A stretch of DNA of 64,000 nucleotides from Liolophura sinensis (Eukaryota > Mollusca > Polyplacophora > Chitonida > Chitonidae). The notes under the pieces are model-generated. The model saw only the letters and a list, made by a program, of their open reading frames with translations, ran no database searches and was not told the DNA's origin. The position numbers were made by a program, and so were the translations under genes. Each line of letters starts with the position of its first letter. Position 1 is the stretch's first letter. Positions 37,901 to 51,925 of the stretch are shown here, in pieces. The stretch lies in NCBI RefSeq assembly GCF_032854445.1, contig NW_027018159.1, forward strand, positions 1 through 64,000. Reading direction: 5' to 3'.

Positions 37901-40900
37901 GGGCTTAGCCCAAAGATTTCAGGTCTTCTGGGCTACCGAAGGGCACATAACTTATAGTCAAAAGTTGAATATAGTAAAGACCAGTCGCGATTGTACAGAG
38001 TACAGTGTAGCCGATTTCAATTAACAAAAAGACCAGGCAAAAATGCAAAAGTGGAAAAACTGTTCCAGTGCTACTAGTAAGAGTCTAATCCGACGTATTT
38101 TGTGACGAGAAATTGAATGGTGCAATCCGCGTTGCTCTCCGACCAATACTTTTGGCTGTAGCGACAGATCAATGATCATTGATGTCATAATCACGTGCCC
38201 AGCAACGGCTCTTACTCCATGGAAACCAGGGATATTTGCAATTTTTAACAGCTGCCGATGCCTGGCCCAATTCCACATCTTTTGGCACCTTATAAATGTG
38301 GGTCAGTGTTTAGTTGTACTTATTACAGCAGACTGTATCAAGTACCTTGTGTTTTTTATGTACAAATGGTCTGGTTTTTCTACACGTAGATAAAGACATT
38401 GAGATTGTCTTGCACTTAGAAGTAAGACAATTGCTGGGTGAGTTAAATGGGCTTGGCCCAAAGATTTGACGTCTTCTGGGCTACCGAAGGGCACATACCT
38501 TATAGTCAAAAGTTGAATATAGTAATGACCAGTCGCGATTGTACAGAGTACAGTGTAGCCGATTTCAATTAACAAAAAGACCAGGTAAAAATGCAAAAGT
38601 GGAAAAACTGTTCCAGTGCTGCTGGTAAGAGGCTAATCCGACGTATTTTGTGACGAGAAATCGAATGGTGCAAACCGCGTTGCTCTCCGACCAATACTTT
38701 TGGCTGTAGTGACGACTGAATGATCATTTATGTCATAATCACGTGCCCAGCAACGGCTCTTACTCCATGGATACCAGGGAAATTTGCAATTTTTCAACAG
38801 CTGCCGATGCCTGGCTCAATTCCGCATCTTTTGGCACCTTACTGAAGTGGGTCAGTGTTCAGTTGTACTTTTTACAGCAGACTGTATCAAGTACCTTGTG
38901 TTTTTTATGTACAAATGGTGTGGTTTTTCTACACGTAGATAAAGACATTGAGAGTGTCTTGCACTTAGAAGTAAGGCAATTGCTGGGTGAGTTAAATGGG
39001 CTTGGCCCAAAGATTTGACGTCTTCTGGGCTACCGAAGGGCACATAACTTATAGTCAAAAGTTGAATATAGTAATGACCAGTCGCGATTGTACAGAGTAC
39101 AGTGTAGCCGATTTCAATTAACAAAAAGACCAGGCAAAAATGCAAAAGTGGACAAACTGTTCCACTGCTACTAGTAAGAGGCTAATCCGACGTATTTTGT
39201 GACGAGAAATCGAATGGTGCAAACCGCGTTGCCCTCCGACCAATACTTTTGGCTGTAGCGACAGATCAATGATCATTGATGTCATAATCACGTGCCCAGC
39301 AACGGCTCTTACTCCATGGAAACCAGGGATATTTGCAATTTTTTAACAGCTGCCGATGCCTAGCCCAATTCCACATCTTTTGGCACCTTATAAATGTGGG
39401 TCAGTGTTTAGTTGTACTTTTTACAGCAGACTGTATCAAGTACCTTGTGTTTTTTATGTACAAATGGTGTGGTTTTTCTACACGTAGATAAAGACATTGA
39501 GATTGTCTTGGACTTAGAAGTAAGACAATTGCTGGGTGAGTTAAATGGGCTTAGCCCAAAGATTTCAGGTCTTCTGGGCTACCGAAGGGCACATAACTTA
39601 TAGTCAAAAGTTGAATATAGTAATGACCAGTCGCGATTGTACAGAGTACAGTGTAGCCGATTTCAATTAACAAAAAGACCAGGCAAAAATGCAAAAGTGG
39701 AAAAATTGTTCCAGTGCTGCTGGTAAGAGGCTAATCCGACGTATTTTGTGACGAGAAATCGAATGGTGCAAACCGCGTTGCTCTCCGACCAATACTTTTG
39801 GCTGTAGCGACAATTGAATGATAATTTATGTCATAATCACGTGCCCAGCAACGGCTCTTACTCCATGGAAACCAGGGAAATTTGCAATTTTTCAACAGCT
39901 GCCGATGCCTGGCTCAATTCCGCATCTTTTGGCACCTTACTGAAGTGGGTTAGTGTTCAGTTGTACTTTTTTACAGCAGACTGTATCAAGTACCTTGTGT
40001 TTTTCACGTACAAATGGTGTGGTTTTTCTACACGTAGATAAAGACATTGAGATTGTCTTGCACTTAGAAGTAAGGCAATTGCTGGGTGAGTTAAATGGGC
40101 TTAGCCCAAAGATTTCAGGTCTTCTGGGCTACCGAAGGGCACATAACTTATAGTCAAAAGTTGAATATAGTAATGACCAGTCGCGATTGTACAGAGTACA
40201 GTGTAGCCGGTTTCAATTAACAAAAAGACCAGGCAAAAATGCAAAAGTGGAAAAACTGTTCCAGTGCTGCTGGTAAGAGGCTAATCCGACGTATTTTGTG
40301 ACGAGAAATCGAATGGTGCAAACCGCGTTGCTCTCCGACCAATACTTTTGGCTGTAGTGACAATTGAATGATCATTTATGTCATAATCACGTGCCCAGCA
40401 ACGGTTCTTACTCCATGGAAACCAGGGATATTTGCAATTTTTCAACAGCTGCCGATGCCTGGCTCAATTCCGCATCTTTTGGCACCTTATTCATGTGGGT
40501 CTGTGTTTAGTTGTACTTTTTACAGCAGACTGTATCAAGTACCTTGTGTTTTTCACGTACAAATGGTGTGGTTTTTCTACACGTAGATAAAGACATTGAG
40601 ATTGTCTTGCACTTAGAAGTAAGGCAATTGCTGGGTGAGTTAAATGGGCTTGGCCCAAAGATTTCAGGTGTTCTGGGCTACCGAAGGGCACATAACTTAT
40701 AGTCAAAAGTTGAATATAGTAAAGACCAGTCGCGATTGTACAGAGTACAGTGTAGCCGACTTCAATTAACAAAAAGACCAGGCAAAAATGCAAAAGTGGA
40801 AAAACTGTTCCAGTGCTACTAGTAAGAGTCTAATCCGACGTATTTTGTGACGAGAAATTGAATGGTGCAATCCGCGTTGCTCTCCGACCAATACTTTTGG

Positions 40901-43157
40901 TTGTAGCGACAGATCTACGATCATTGATGTCATAATCACGTGCCCAGCAACGGCTCTTACTCCATGGAAACCAGGGATATTTGCAATTTTTTAACAGCTG
41001 CCGATGCCTGGCCCAATTCCACATCTTTTGGCACCTTATAAATGTGGGTCAGTGTTTAGTTGTACTTTTTACAGCAGACTGTATCAAGTACCTTGTGTTT
41101 TTTATGTACAAATGGTCTGGTTTTTCTACACGTAGATAAAGACATTGAGATTGTCTTGGACTTAGAAGTAAGACAATTGCTGGGTGAGTTAAATGGGCTT
41201 AGCCCAAACATTTGACGTCTTCTGGGCTACCGAAGGGCACATACCTTATAGTCAAAAGTTGAATATAGTAATGTCCAGTCGCGATTGTACAGAGTACAGT
41301 GTAGCCGATTTCAATTAACAAAAAGACCAGGTAAAAATGCAAAAGTGGAAAAACTGTTCCAGTGCTGCTGGTAAGAGGCTAATCCGACGTATTTTGTGAC
41401 GAGAAATCGAATGGTGCAAACCGCGTTGCTCTCCGACCAATACTTTTGGCTGTAGTGACAACTGAATGATCATTTATGTCATAATCACGTGCCCAGCAAC
41501 GGCTCTTACTCCATGGAAACCAGGGAAATTTGCAATTTTTCAACAGCTGCCGATGCCTGGCTCAATTCCGCATCTTTTGGCACCTTACTGAAGTGGGTCA
41601 GTGTTCAGTTGTACTTTTTACAGCAGACTGTATCAAGTACCTTGTGTTTTTTATGTACAAATGGTGTGGTTTTTCTACACGTAGATAAAGACATTGAGAT
41701 TGTCTTGCACTTAGAAGTAAGGCAATTGCTGGGTGAGTTAAATGGGCTTGGCCCAAAGATTTGACGTCTTCTGGGCTACCGAAGGGCACATAACTTATAG
41801 TCAAAAGTTGAATATAGTAATGACCAGTCGCGATTGTACAGAGTACAGTGTAGCCGATTTCAATTAACAAAAAGACCAGGCAAAAATGCAAAAGTGGAAA
41901 AACTGTTCCAGTGCTTCTTGTAAGAGGCTAATCCGACGTATTTTGTGACGAGAAATCGAATGGTGCAAACCGCGTTGCTCTACGACCAATACTTTTGGCT
42001 GTAGCGACAATTGATTTATCATTGATGTCATAATCACGTGCCCAGCAACGGCTCTTACTCCATGGAAACCAGGGATATTTGCAATTTTTCAACAGCTGCC
42101 GATGCCTGGCCCAATTCTGCATCTTTTGGCACCTTAAAAATGTGGGTCAGTGTTTAGTTGTACTTTTTACAGCAGACTGTATCAAGTACCTTGTGTTTTT
42201 TATGTACAAATGGTCTGGTTTTTCTACACGTAGATAAAGACATTGAGATTGTCTTGGACTTAGAAGTAAGGCAATTGCTGGGTGAGTTAAATGGGATTGG
42301 CCCAAAGATTTGACGTCTTCTGGGCTACCGAAGGGTACATAACTTATAGTCAAAAGTTGAATATAGTAATGACCAGTCGCGATTGTACAGAGTACAGTTT
42401 AGCCGATTTCAATTAACAAAAAGACCAGGCAAAAATGCAAAAGTGGAAAATCTGTTCCAGTGCTACTAGTAAGAGTCTAATCCGACGTATATTGTGACGA
42501 GAAATCGAATGGTGCAATCCGCGTTGCTCTCCGACCAATACTTTTGGCTGTAGCGACAATTGAATGATTATTTATGTCATAATCACGTGCCCAGCAACGG
42601 CTCTTACTCCATGGAAACCAGGGATATTTGCAATTTTTCAACAGCTGCCGATGCCTGGCTCAATTCCGCATCTTTTGGCACCTTACTGAAGTGGGTTAGT
42701 GTTCAGTTGTACTTTTTACAGCAGACTGTATCAAGTACCTTGTGGTTTTCACGTACAAATGGTGTGGTTTTTCTACACGTAGATAAAGACATTCAGATTG
42801 TCTTGCACTTAGAAGTAAGGCAATTGCTGGGTGAGTTAAATGGGCTTAGCCCAAAGATTTGACGTCTTCTGGGCTACCGAAGGGCACATAACTTATAGTC
42901 AAAAGTTGAATATAGTAATGACCAGTCGCGATTGTACAGAGTGCAGTGTAGCCGATTTCAATTAACAAAAAGACCAGGCAAAAATGCAAAAGTGGAAAAA
43001 CTGTTCCAGTGCTGCTTGTAAGAGGCTAATCCGACGTATTTTGTGACGACAAATCGAATGGTGCAAACCGCGTTGCTCTCCGACCAATACTTTTGCCTGT
43101 AGTGACAATTGAATGATCATTGTTGTCATAATCACGTGCCCAGCAACGGCTCTTACT
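34923..43157. repeat. Mosaic A/B/C/D segment
   Basis: Units by CCATGG position: 34923 A, 35472 B, 36021 A, 36570 D, 37119 B, 37668 C, 38217 A, 38765 B, 39314 A, 39863 B, 40413 C/A, 40962 A, 41511 B, 42060 D, 42609 B. The trio 36570-37668 recurs at 42060-43158 exactly 5490 bp (10 units) later. It shares GGGATTGGCC, GTATATTGTG, ATTCAGATTG and CAACTGCTGTGG. No other sequence class is present. Confidence 0.9.
40413..40961. repeat. C/A hybrid within the diagnostic box
   Basis: The box reads as C for TTATTCATGTGGGTCTGTG and then turns into the A form GTTTAGTTG at about 40504-40513. The change from C to A occurs within about 10 bp, the tightest switch I can place in the window. Confidence 0.8.
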
Positions 43158-46100
43158 CCATGGAAACCAGGGAAATTTGCAATTTTTCAACAGCTGCCGA
43201 TGCCTGGCTCAATTCCGCATCTTTTGGCACCTTATTCATGTGGGTCTGTGGTCAGTTGTACTTTTTACAGCAGACTGTATCAAGTACCTTGTGTTTTTCA
43301 CGTACAACTGCTGTGGTTTTTCTACACGTAGATAAAGACATTGAGATTGTCTTGCACTTAGAAGAAAGGCAATTGCTGGGTTAGTTAAATGGGCTTAGCC
43401 CAAAGATTTCAGGTCTTCTGGGCTACCAAAGGGCACATAACTTATTATCAAAAGTTGAATATAGTAATGACCAGTCGCGATTGTACACAGTACAGTGTAG
43501 CCGATTTTAATTAACAAAAAGACCAGGTAAAAATGCAAAAGTGGACAAACTGTTCCAGTGCTGCTGGTAAGAGTCTAATCCGACGTATTTTGTGACGAGA
43601 TATCGAATGGTGCAAACCGCGTTGCTCTCCGACCAATACTTTTGGCTGTAGTGACAATTGAATGATCATTTATGTCATAATCACGTGCCCAGCAACGGCT
43701 CTTACTCCATGGAAACCAGGGAAATTTGCAATTTTTCAACAGCTGCCGATGCCCGGCTCAATTCCGCATCTTTTGGCACCTTACTGAAGTGGGTCAGTGT
43801 TCAGTTGTACTTTTTACAGCAGACTGTATCAAGTACCTTGTGTTTTTCACGTACAAATGGTGTGGTTTTTCTACACGTAGATAAAGACATTGAGATTGTC
43901 TTGCACTTAGAAGTAAGGCAATTGCTGGGTGAGTTAAATGGGCTTGGCCCAAAGATTTCAGGTCTTCTGGGCTACCGAAGGGCACATAACTTATAGTCAA
44001 AAGTTGAATATAGTAAAGACCAGTCGCGATTGTACAGAGTACAGTGTAGCCGATTTCAATTAACAAAAAGACCAGGCAAAAATGCAAAAGTGGAAAAACT
44101 GTTCCAGTGCTACTAGTAAGAGTCTAATCCGACGTATTTTGTGACGAGAAATTGAATGGTGCAATCCGCGTTGCTCTCCGACCAATACTTTTGGCTGTAG
44201 CGACAGATCAATGATCATTGATGTCATAATCACGTGCCCAGCAACGGCTCTTACTCCATGGAAACCAGGGATATTTGCAATTTTTTAACAGCTGCCGATG
44301 CCTGGCCCAATTCCACATCTTTTGGCACCTTATAAATGTGGGTCAGTGTTTAGTTGTACTTATTACAGCAGACTGTATCAAGTACCTTGTGTTTTTTATG
44401 TACAAATGGTCTGGTTTTTCTACACGTAGATAAAGACATTGAGATTGTCTTGGACTTAGAAGTAAGACAATTGCTGGGTGAGTTAAATGGGCTTGGCCCA
44501 AAGATTTGACGTCTTCTGGGCTACCGAAGGGCACATACCTTATAGTCAAAATTTGAATATAGTAATGACCAGTCGCGATTGTACAGAGTACAGTGTAGCC
44601 GATTTCAATTAACAAAAAGACCAGGTAAAAATGCAAAAGTGGACAAACTGTTCCAGTGCTGCTGGTAAGAGACTAATCCGACGTATTTTGTGACGAGAAA
44701 TCGAATGGTGCAAACCGCGTTGCTCTCCGACTAATACTTTTGGCTGTAGTGTCAACTGAATGATCATTTATGTCATAATCACGTGCCCAGCAACGGCTCT
44801 TACTCCATGGAAACCAGGGAAATTTGCAATTTTTCAACAGCTGCCGATGCCTGGCTCAATTCCGCATCTTTTGGCACCTTACTGAAGTGGGTCAGTGTTC
44901 AGTTGTACTTTTTACAGCAGACTGTATCAAGTACCTTGTGTTTTTTATGTACAAATGGTGTGGTTTTTCTACACGTAGATAAAGACATTGAGATTGTCTT
45001 GCACTTAGAAGAAAGGCAATTGCTGGGTGAGTTAAATGGGGCTTAGCCCAAAGATTTCAGGTCTTCTGGGCTACCAAAGGGCACATAACTTATTATCAAA
45101 AGTTGAATATAGTAATGACCAGTCGCGATTGTACACAGTACAGTGTAGCCGATTTTAATTAACAAAAAGACCAGGTAAAAATGCAAAAGTGGAAAAACTG
45201 TTCCAGTGCTGCTGGTAAGAGTCTAATCCGACGTATTTTGTGACGAGAAATCGAATGGTGCAAACCGCGTTGCTCTCCGACCAATACTTTTGGCTGTAGT
45301 GACAATTGAATGATCATTTATGTCATAATCACGTGCCCAGCAACGGCTCTTACTCCATGGAAACCAGGGAAATTTGCAATTTTTCAACAGCTGCCGATGC
45401 CTGGCTCAATTCCGCATCTTTTGGCACCTTACTGAAGTGGGTCAGTGTTCAGTTGTACTTTTTACAGCAGACTGTATCAAGTACCTTGTGTTTTTTATGT
45501 ACAAATGGTGTGGTTTTTCTACACGTAGATAAAGACATTGAGATTGTCTTGCACTTAGAAGTAAGGCAATTGCTGGGTGAGTTAAATGGGCTTAGCCCAA
45601 AGATTTGACGTCTTCTGGGCTACCGAAGGGCACATAACTTATAGTCAAAAGTTGAATATAGTAATGACCAGTCGCGATTGTACAGAGTGCAGTGTAGCCG
45701 ATTTCAATTAACAAAAAGACCAGGCAAAAATGCAAAAGTGGAAAAACTGTTCCAGTGCTGCTTGTAAGAGGCTAATCCGACGTATTTTGTGACGACAAAT
45801 CGAATGGTGCAAACCGCGTTGCTCTCCGACCAATACTTTTGCCTGTAGTGACAATTGAATGATCATTGATGTCATAATCACGTGCCCAGCAACGGCTCTT
45901 ACTCCATGGAAACCAGGGAAATTTGCAATTTTTCAACAGCTGCCGATGCCTGGCTCAATTCCGCATCTTTTGGCACCTTATTCATATGGGTCTGTGGTCA
46001 GTTGTACTTTTTACAGCAGACTGTATCAAGTACCTTGTGTTTTTCACGTACAACTGCTGTGGTTTTTCTACACGTAGATAAAGACATTGAGATTGTCTTG

Positions 46101-49100
46101 CACTTAGAAGAAAGGCAATTGCTGGGTGAGTTAAATGGGCTTAGCCCAAAGATTTCAGGTCTTCTGGGCTACCAAAGGGCACATAACTTATTATCAAAAG
46201 TTGAATATAGTAATGACCAGTCGCGATTGTACACAGTACAGTGTAGCCGATTTTAATTAACAAAAAGACCAGGTAAAAATGCAAAAGTGGAAAAACTGTT
46301 CCAGTGCTGCTGGTAAGAGTCTAATCCGACGTATTTTGTGACGAGAAATCGAATGGTGCAAACCGCGTTGCTCTCCGACCAATATTTTTGGCTGTAGTGA
46401 CAATTGAATGATCATTTATGTCATAATCACGTGCCCAGCAACGGCTCTTACTCCATGGAAACCAGGGAAATTTGCAATTTTTCAACAGCTGCCGATGCCT
46501 GGCTCAATTCCGCATCTTTTGGCACCTTACTGAAGTGGGTCAGTGTTCAGTTGTACTTTTTACAGCAGACTGTATCAAGTACCTTGTGGTTTTCACGTAC
46601 AAATGGTGTGGTTTTTCTACACGTAGATAAAGACATTGAGATTGTCTTGCACTTAGAAGTAAGGCAATTGCTGGGTGAGTTAAATGGGCTTAGCCCAAAG
46701 ATTTGACGTCTTCTGGGCTACCGAAGGGCACATAACTTATAGTCAAAAGTTGAATATAGTAAAGACCAGTCGCGATTGTACAGAGTACAGTGTAGCCGAT
46801 TTCAATTAACAAAAAGACCAGGCAAAAATGCAAAAGTGGAAAAACTGTTCCAGTGCTACTAGTAAGAGTCTAATCCGACGTATTTTGTGACGAGAAATTG
46901 AATGGTGCAATCCGCGTTGCTCTCCGACCAATACTTTTGGCTGTAGCGACAGATCAATGATCATTGATGTCATAATCACGTGCCCAGCAACGGCTCTTAC
47001 TCCATGGAAACCAGGGATATTTGCAATTTTTTAACAGCTGCCGATGCCTAGCCCAATTCCACATCTTTTGGCACCTTATAAATGTGGGTCAGTGTTTAGT
47101 TGTACTTATTACAGCAGACTGTATCAAGTACCTTGTGTTTTTTATGTACAAATGGTCTGGTTTTTCTACACGTAGATAAAGACATTGGGATTGTCTTGGA
47201 CTTAGAAGTAAGACAATTGCTGGGTGAGTTAAATGGGCTTGGCCCAAAGATTTGACGTCTTCTGGGCTACCGAAGGGCACATACCTTATAGTCAAAAGTT
47301 GAATATAGTAATGACCAGTCGCGATTGTACAGAGTACAGTGTAGCCGATTTCAATTAACAAAAAGACCAGGTAAAAATGCAAAAGTGGAAAAACTGTTCC
47401 AGTGCTGCTGGTAAGAGACTAATCCGACGTATTTTGTGACGAGAAATCGAATGGTGCAAACCGCGTTGCTCTCCGACCAATACTTTTGGCTGTAGTGACA
47501 ACTGAATGATCATTTATGTCATAATCACGTGCCCAGCAACGGCTCTTACTCCATGGAAACCAGGGAAATTTGCAATTTTTCAACAGCTGCCGATGCCTGG
47601 CTCAATTCCGCATCTTTTGGCACCTTACTGAAGTGGGTCAGTGTTCAGTTGTACTTTTTACAGCAGACTGTATCAAGTACCTTGTGTTTTTTATGTACAA
47701 ATGGTGTGGTTTTTCTACACGTAGATAAAGACATTGAGATTGTCTTGCACTTAGAAGTAAGGCAATTGCTGGGTGAGTTAAATGGGCTTGGCCCAAAGAT
47801 TTGACGTCTTCTGGGCTACCGAAGGGCACATAACTTATAGTCAAAAGTTGAATATAGTAATGACCAGTCGCGATTGTACAGAGTACAGTGTAGCCGATTT
47901 CAATTAACAAAAAGACCAGGCAAAAATGCAAAAGTGGACAAACTGTTCCAGTGCTGCTGGTAAAAGGCTAATCCGACGTATTTTGTGACGACAAATCGAA
48001 TGGTGCAAACCGCGTTGCTCTCCGACCAATACTTTTGCCTGTAGCGACAATTGAATGATCATTTATGTCATAATCACGTGCCCAGCAACGGCTCTTACTC
48101 CATGGAAACCAGGGAAATTTGCAATTTTTCAACAGCTGCCGATGCCTGGCTGAATTCCGCATCTTTTGGCACCTTACTGAAGTGGGTCAGTGTTCAGTTG
48201 TACTTTTTACAGCAGACTGTATCAAGTACCTTGTGTTTTTCACGTACAAATGGTGTGGTTTTTCTACACGTAGATAAAGACATTGAGATTGTCTTGCACT
48301 TAGAAGTAAGGCAATTGCTGGGTGAGTTAAATGGGCTTAGCCCAAAGATTTCAGGTCTTCTGGGCTACCGAAGGGCACATAACTTATAGTCAAAAGTTGA
48401 ATATAGTAATGACCAGTCGCGATTGTACAGAGTACAGTGTAGCCGATTTCAATTAACAAAAAGACCAGGTAAAAATGCAAAAGTGGAAAAACTGTTCCAG
48501 TGCTGCTGGTAAGAGTCTAATCCGACGTATTTTGTGACGAGAAATCGAATGGTGCAAACCGCGTTGCTCTCCGACCAATACTTTTGGCTGTAGTGACAAT
48601 TGAATGATCATTTATGTCATAATCACGTGCCCAGCAACGGCTTCTTACTCCATGGAAACCAGGGAAATTTGCAATTTTTCAACAGCTGCCGATGCCTGGC
48701 TCAATTCCGCATCTTTTGGCACCTTACTGAAGTGGGTCAGTGTTCAGTTGTACTTTTTACAGCAGACTGTATCAAGTACCTTGTGTTTTTCACGTACAAA
48801 TGGTGTGGTTTTTCTACACGTGGATAAAGACATTGAGACTGTCTTGCACGTAGAAGTAAGGCAATTGCTGGGTGAGTTAAATGGGCTTGGCCCAAAGATT
48901 TGACGTCTTCTGGGCTACCGAAGGGCACATAACTTATAGTCAAAAGTTGAATATAGTAATGACCAGTCGCGATTGTACAGAGTACAGTGTAGCCGATTTC
49001 AATTAACAAAAAGACCAGGCAAAAATGCAAAAGTGGAAAAACTGTTCCAGTGCTGCTGGTAAGAGGCTAATCCGACGTATTTTGTGACGAGAAATCGAAT

Positions 49101-49198
49101 GGTGCAAACCGCGTTGCTCTACGACCAATACTTTTGGCTGTAGCGACAATTGATTTATCATTGATGTCATAATCACGTGCGTAGCAACGGCTCTTACT
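43158..49198. repeat. C-B-A-B-B segment, 5-unit sub-repeat
   Basis: Units by CCATGG position: 43158 C, 43707 B, 44256 A, 44805 B, 45355 B, 45904 C, 46453 B, 47002 A, 47551 B, 48100 B, 48650 B. The order repeats at 2746 bp. The A units share CTTATTACAG and the B units after them share CAACTGAATG. A variant tract (CTACCAAAGG, CTTATTATC, TGTACACAGTAC, GATTTTAATT) follows the C units at 43158 and 45904 but also the B unit at 44805, which shows conversion or crossover. The unit at 48650 has one extra T just before CCATGG (near 48643). Confidence 0.88.
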
Positions 49199-49842
49199 CC
49201 ATGGAAACCAGGGATATTTGCAATTTTTCAACAGCTGCCGATGCCTGGCCCAATTCTGCATCTTTTGGCACCTTAAAAATGTGAATCAGTGTTTAGTTGA
49301 ACTTTTTACAGCAGACTGTATCAAGTACCTTGTGTTTTTTATGTACAAATGGTGTGGTTTTTCTACACGTAGATAAAGACATTGAGATTGTCTTGGACTT
49401 AGAAGTAAGGCAATTGCTGGGTGAGTTAAATGAGCTTGGCCCAAAGATTTGACGTCTTCTGGGCTACCGAAGGGCACATAACTTATAGTCAAAAGTTGAA
49501 TATAGTAATGACCAGTCGCGATTGTACAGAGTACAGTGTAGCCGATTTCAATTAACAAAAATACCAGGCAAAAATGCAAAAGTGGAAAAACTGTTCCAGT
49601 GCTACTTGTAGGAGCCTAATCCGACGTATTTTGTGACGAGAAATCGAATGGTGCAATCCGCGTTGCTCTCCGACCAATACTTTTGGCTGTAGCGACAATT
49701 GAATGATCATTTATGTCATAATCACGTGCCCATCAACGGCTCTTACTCCATGGAAACCAGGGATATTTGCAATTTTTCAACAGCTGCCGATGCCTGGCTC
49801 AATTCCGCATCTTTTGGCACTTTACTGAAGTGGGTAAGTGTT

Positions 49843-49848
49843 CAGACT
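49843..49848. repeat. 18-bp deletion junction, unit 49748
   Basis: TTCAGACTGTATC replaces the full form, in which 18 bp (TTGTACTTTTTACAGCAG) lie between TTCAG and ACTG. The lost segment ends in CAG and is preceded by CAG, so the deletion fits slippage between short direct repeats. The same junction is at 56415/56416, 58593/58594 and 62418/62419. Confidence 0.9.
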
Positions 49849-51925
49849 GTATCAAGTACCTTGTGGTTTTCACGTACAAATGGTGTGGTTTTTCTACACG
49901 TAGATAAAGACATTGAGATTGTCTTGCACTTAGAAGTAAGGCAATTGCTGGGTGAGTTAAATGGGCTTAGCCCAAAGATTTCAGGTCTTCTGGGCTATCA
50001 AAGGGCACATAACTTATAGTCAAAAGTTGAATATAGTAATCACCAGTCGCGATTGTACAGAGTGCAGTGTAGCCGATTTCAATTAACAAAAAGACCAGGC
50101 AAAAATGCAAAAGTGGAAAAACTGTTCCAGTGCTACTAGTAAGAGGCTAATCCGACGTATTTTGTGACGACAAATCGAATGGTGCAAACCGCGTTGCTCT
50201 CCGACCAATACTTTTGCCTGTAGTGACAATTGAATGATCATTGATGTCATAATCACGTGCCCAGCAACGGATCTTACTCCATGGAAACCAGGGAAATTTG
50301 CAATTTTTCAACAGCTGCCGATGCCTGGCTCAATTCCGCATCTTTTGGCACCTTATTCATGTGGGTCTGTGGTCAGTTGTACTTTTTACAGCAGACTGTA
50401 TCAAGTACCTTGTGTTTTTCACGTACAAATGGTGTGGTTTTTCTACACGTAGATAAAGACATTGAGATTGTCTTGCACTTAGAAGTAAGGCAATTGCTGG
50501 GTGAGTTAAATGGGCTTAGCCCAAAGATTTCAGGTCTTCTGGGCTACCGAAGGGCACATAATTTATAATCAAAAGTTGAATATAGTAATGACCAGTCGCG
50601 ATTGTACAGAGTACAGTGTAGCCGATTTCAATTAACAAAAAGACCAGGCAAAAATGCAAAAGTGGAAAAACTGTTCCAGTGCTGCTGGTAAGAGGCTAAT
50701 CCGACGTATTATGTGACGAGAAATCGAATGGTGCAAACCGCGTTGCTCTCCGACCAATACTTTTGGCTGTAGTGACAATTGAATGATCATTTATGTCATA
50801 ATCACGTGCCCAGCAACGGCTCTTACTCCATGGAAACCAGGGAAATTTGCAATTTTTCAACAGCTGCCGATGCCTGGCTCAATTCCGCATCTTTTGGCAC
50901 CTTACTGAAGTGGGTCAGTGTTCAGTTGTACTTTTTACAGCAGACTGTATCAAGTACTATGTGGTTTTCACGTACAAATGGTGTGGTTTTTCTACACGTA
51001 GATAAAGACATTGAGATTGTCTTGCACTTAGAAGTAAGGCAATTGCTGGGTGAGTTAAATGGGCTTGGCCCAAAGATTTGACGTCTTTTGGGCTACCGAA
51101 GGGCACATAACTTATAGTCAAAAGTTGAATATAGTAATGACCAGTCGCGATTGTACAGAGTACAGTTTAGCCGATTTCAATTAACAAAAAGACGAAGCAA
51201 AAATGCAAAAGTGGAAAAACTGTTCCAGTGCTACTACTAAGAGGCTAATCCGACGTATTTTGTGACGAGAAATCGAATGGTGCAAACCGCGTTGCTCTCC
51301 GACCAATACTTTTGGCTGTAGCGACAGATCAATGATCATTGATGTCATAATCACGTGCCCAGCAACGGCTCTTACTCCATGGAAACCAGGGATATTTGCA
51401 ATTTTTCAACAGCTGCCGATGCCTGGCCCAATTCTGCATCTTTTGGCACCTTAAAAATGTGAATCAGTGTTTAGTTTTACTTTTTACAGCAGACTGTATC
51501 AAGTACCTTGTGTTTTTTATGTACAAATGGTGTGGTTTTTCTACACGTAGATAAAGACATTGAGATTGTCTTGCACTTAGAAGTAAGGCAATTGCTGGGT
51601 GAGTTAAATGGGCTTAGCCCAAAGATTTCAGGTCTTCTGGGCTACCGAAGGGCACATAACTTATAGTCAAAAGTTGAATATAGTAATGACCATTCGCGAT
51701 TGTACAGAGTACAGTGTAGCCGATTTCAATTAACAAAAAGACCAGGCAAAATTGCAAAAGTGGACAAACTGTTCCAGTGCTGCTGGTAAGAGGCTAATCC
51801 GACGTATTTTGTGACGAGAAATCGAATGGTGCAAACCGCGTTGCTCTCCGACCAATACTTTTGGCTGTAGTGACAATTGAATGATCATTAATGTCATAAT
51901 CACGTGCCCAGCAACGGCTCTTACT

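Noticed and set aside
45882-46256. Plus-strand frame of about 90-124 codons starting near the palindrome and running past CAATTGCTGGGTGAG, repeated in many B and C units
   Set aside because: 549 is a multiple of three, so a chance open frame is copied with the unit. In A and D units it is stopped at TTTAG, in many B units at GATTTGACG, and it is frameshifted near 17414, 39970 and 48643. The 18-bp deletion happens to be in frame, which alone is weak evidence. A dN/dS test over all units would settle it.
41-47600. TTGACGTCTTC and similar sites as a CRE (TGACGTCA) element
   Set aside because: Only TGACGTC is present, the last base does not complete the CRE palindrome, and about half the units read TTTCAGGTC instead. 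It is more useful as a variant marker.
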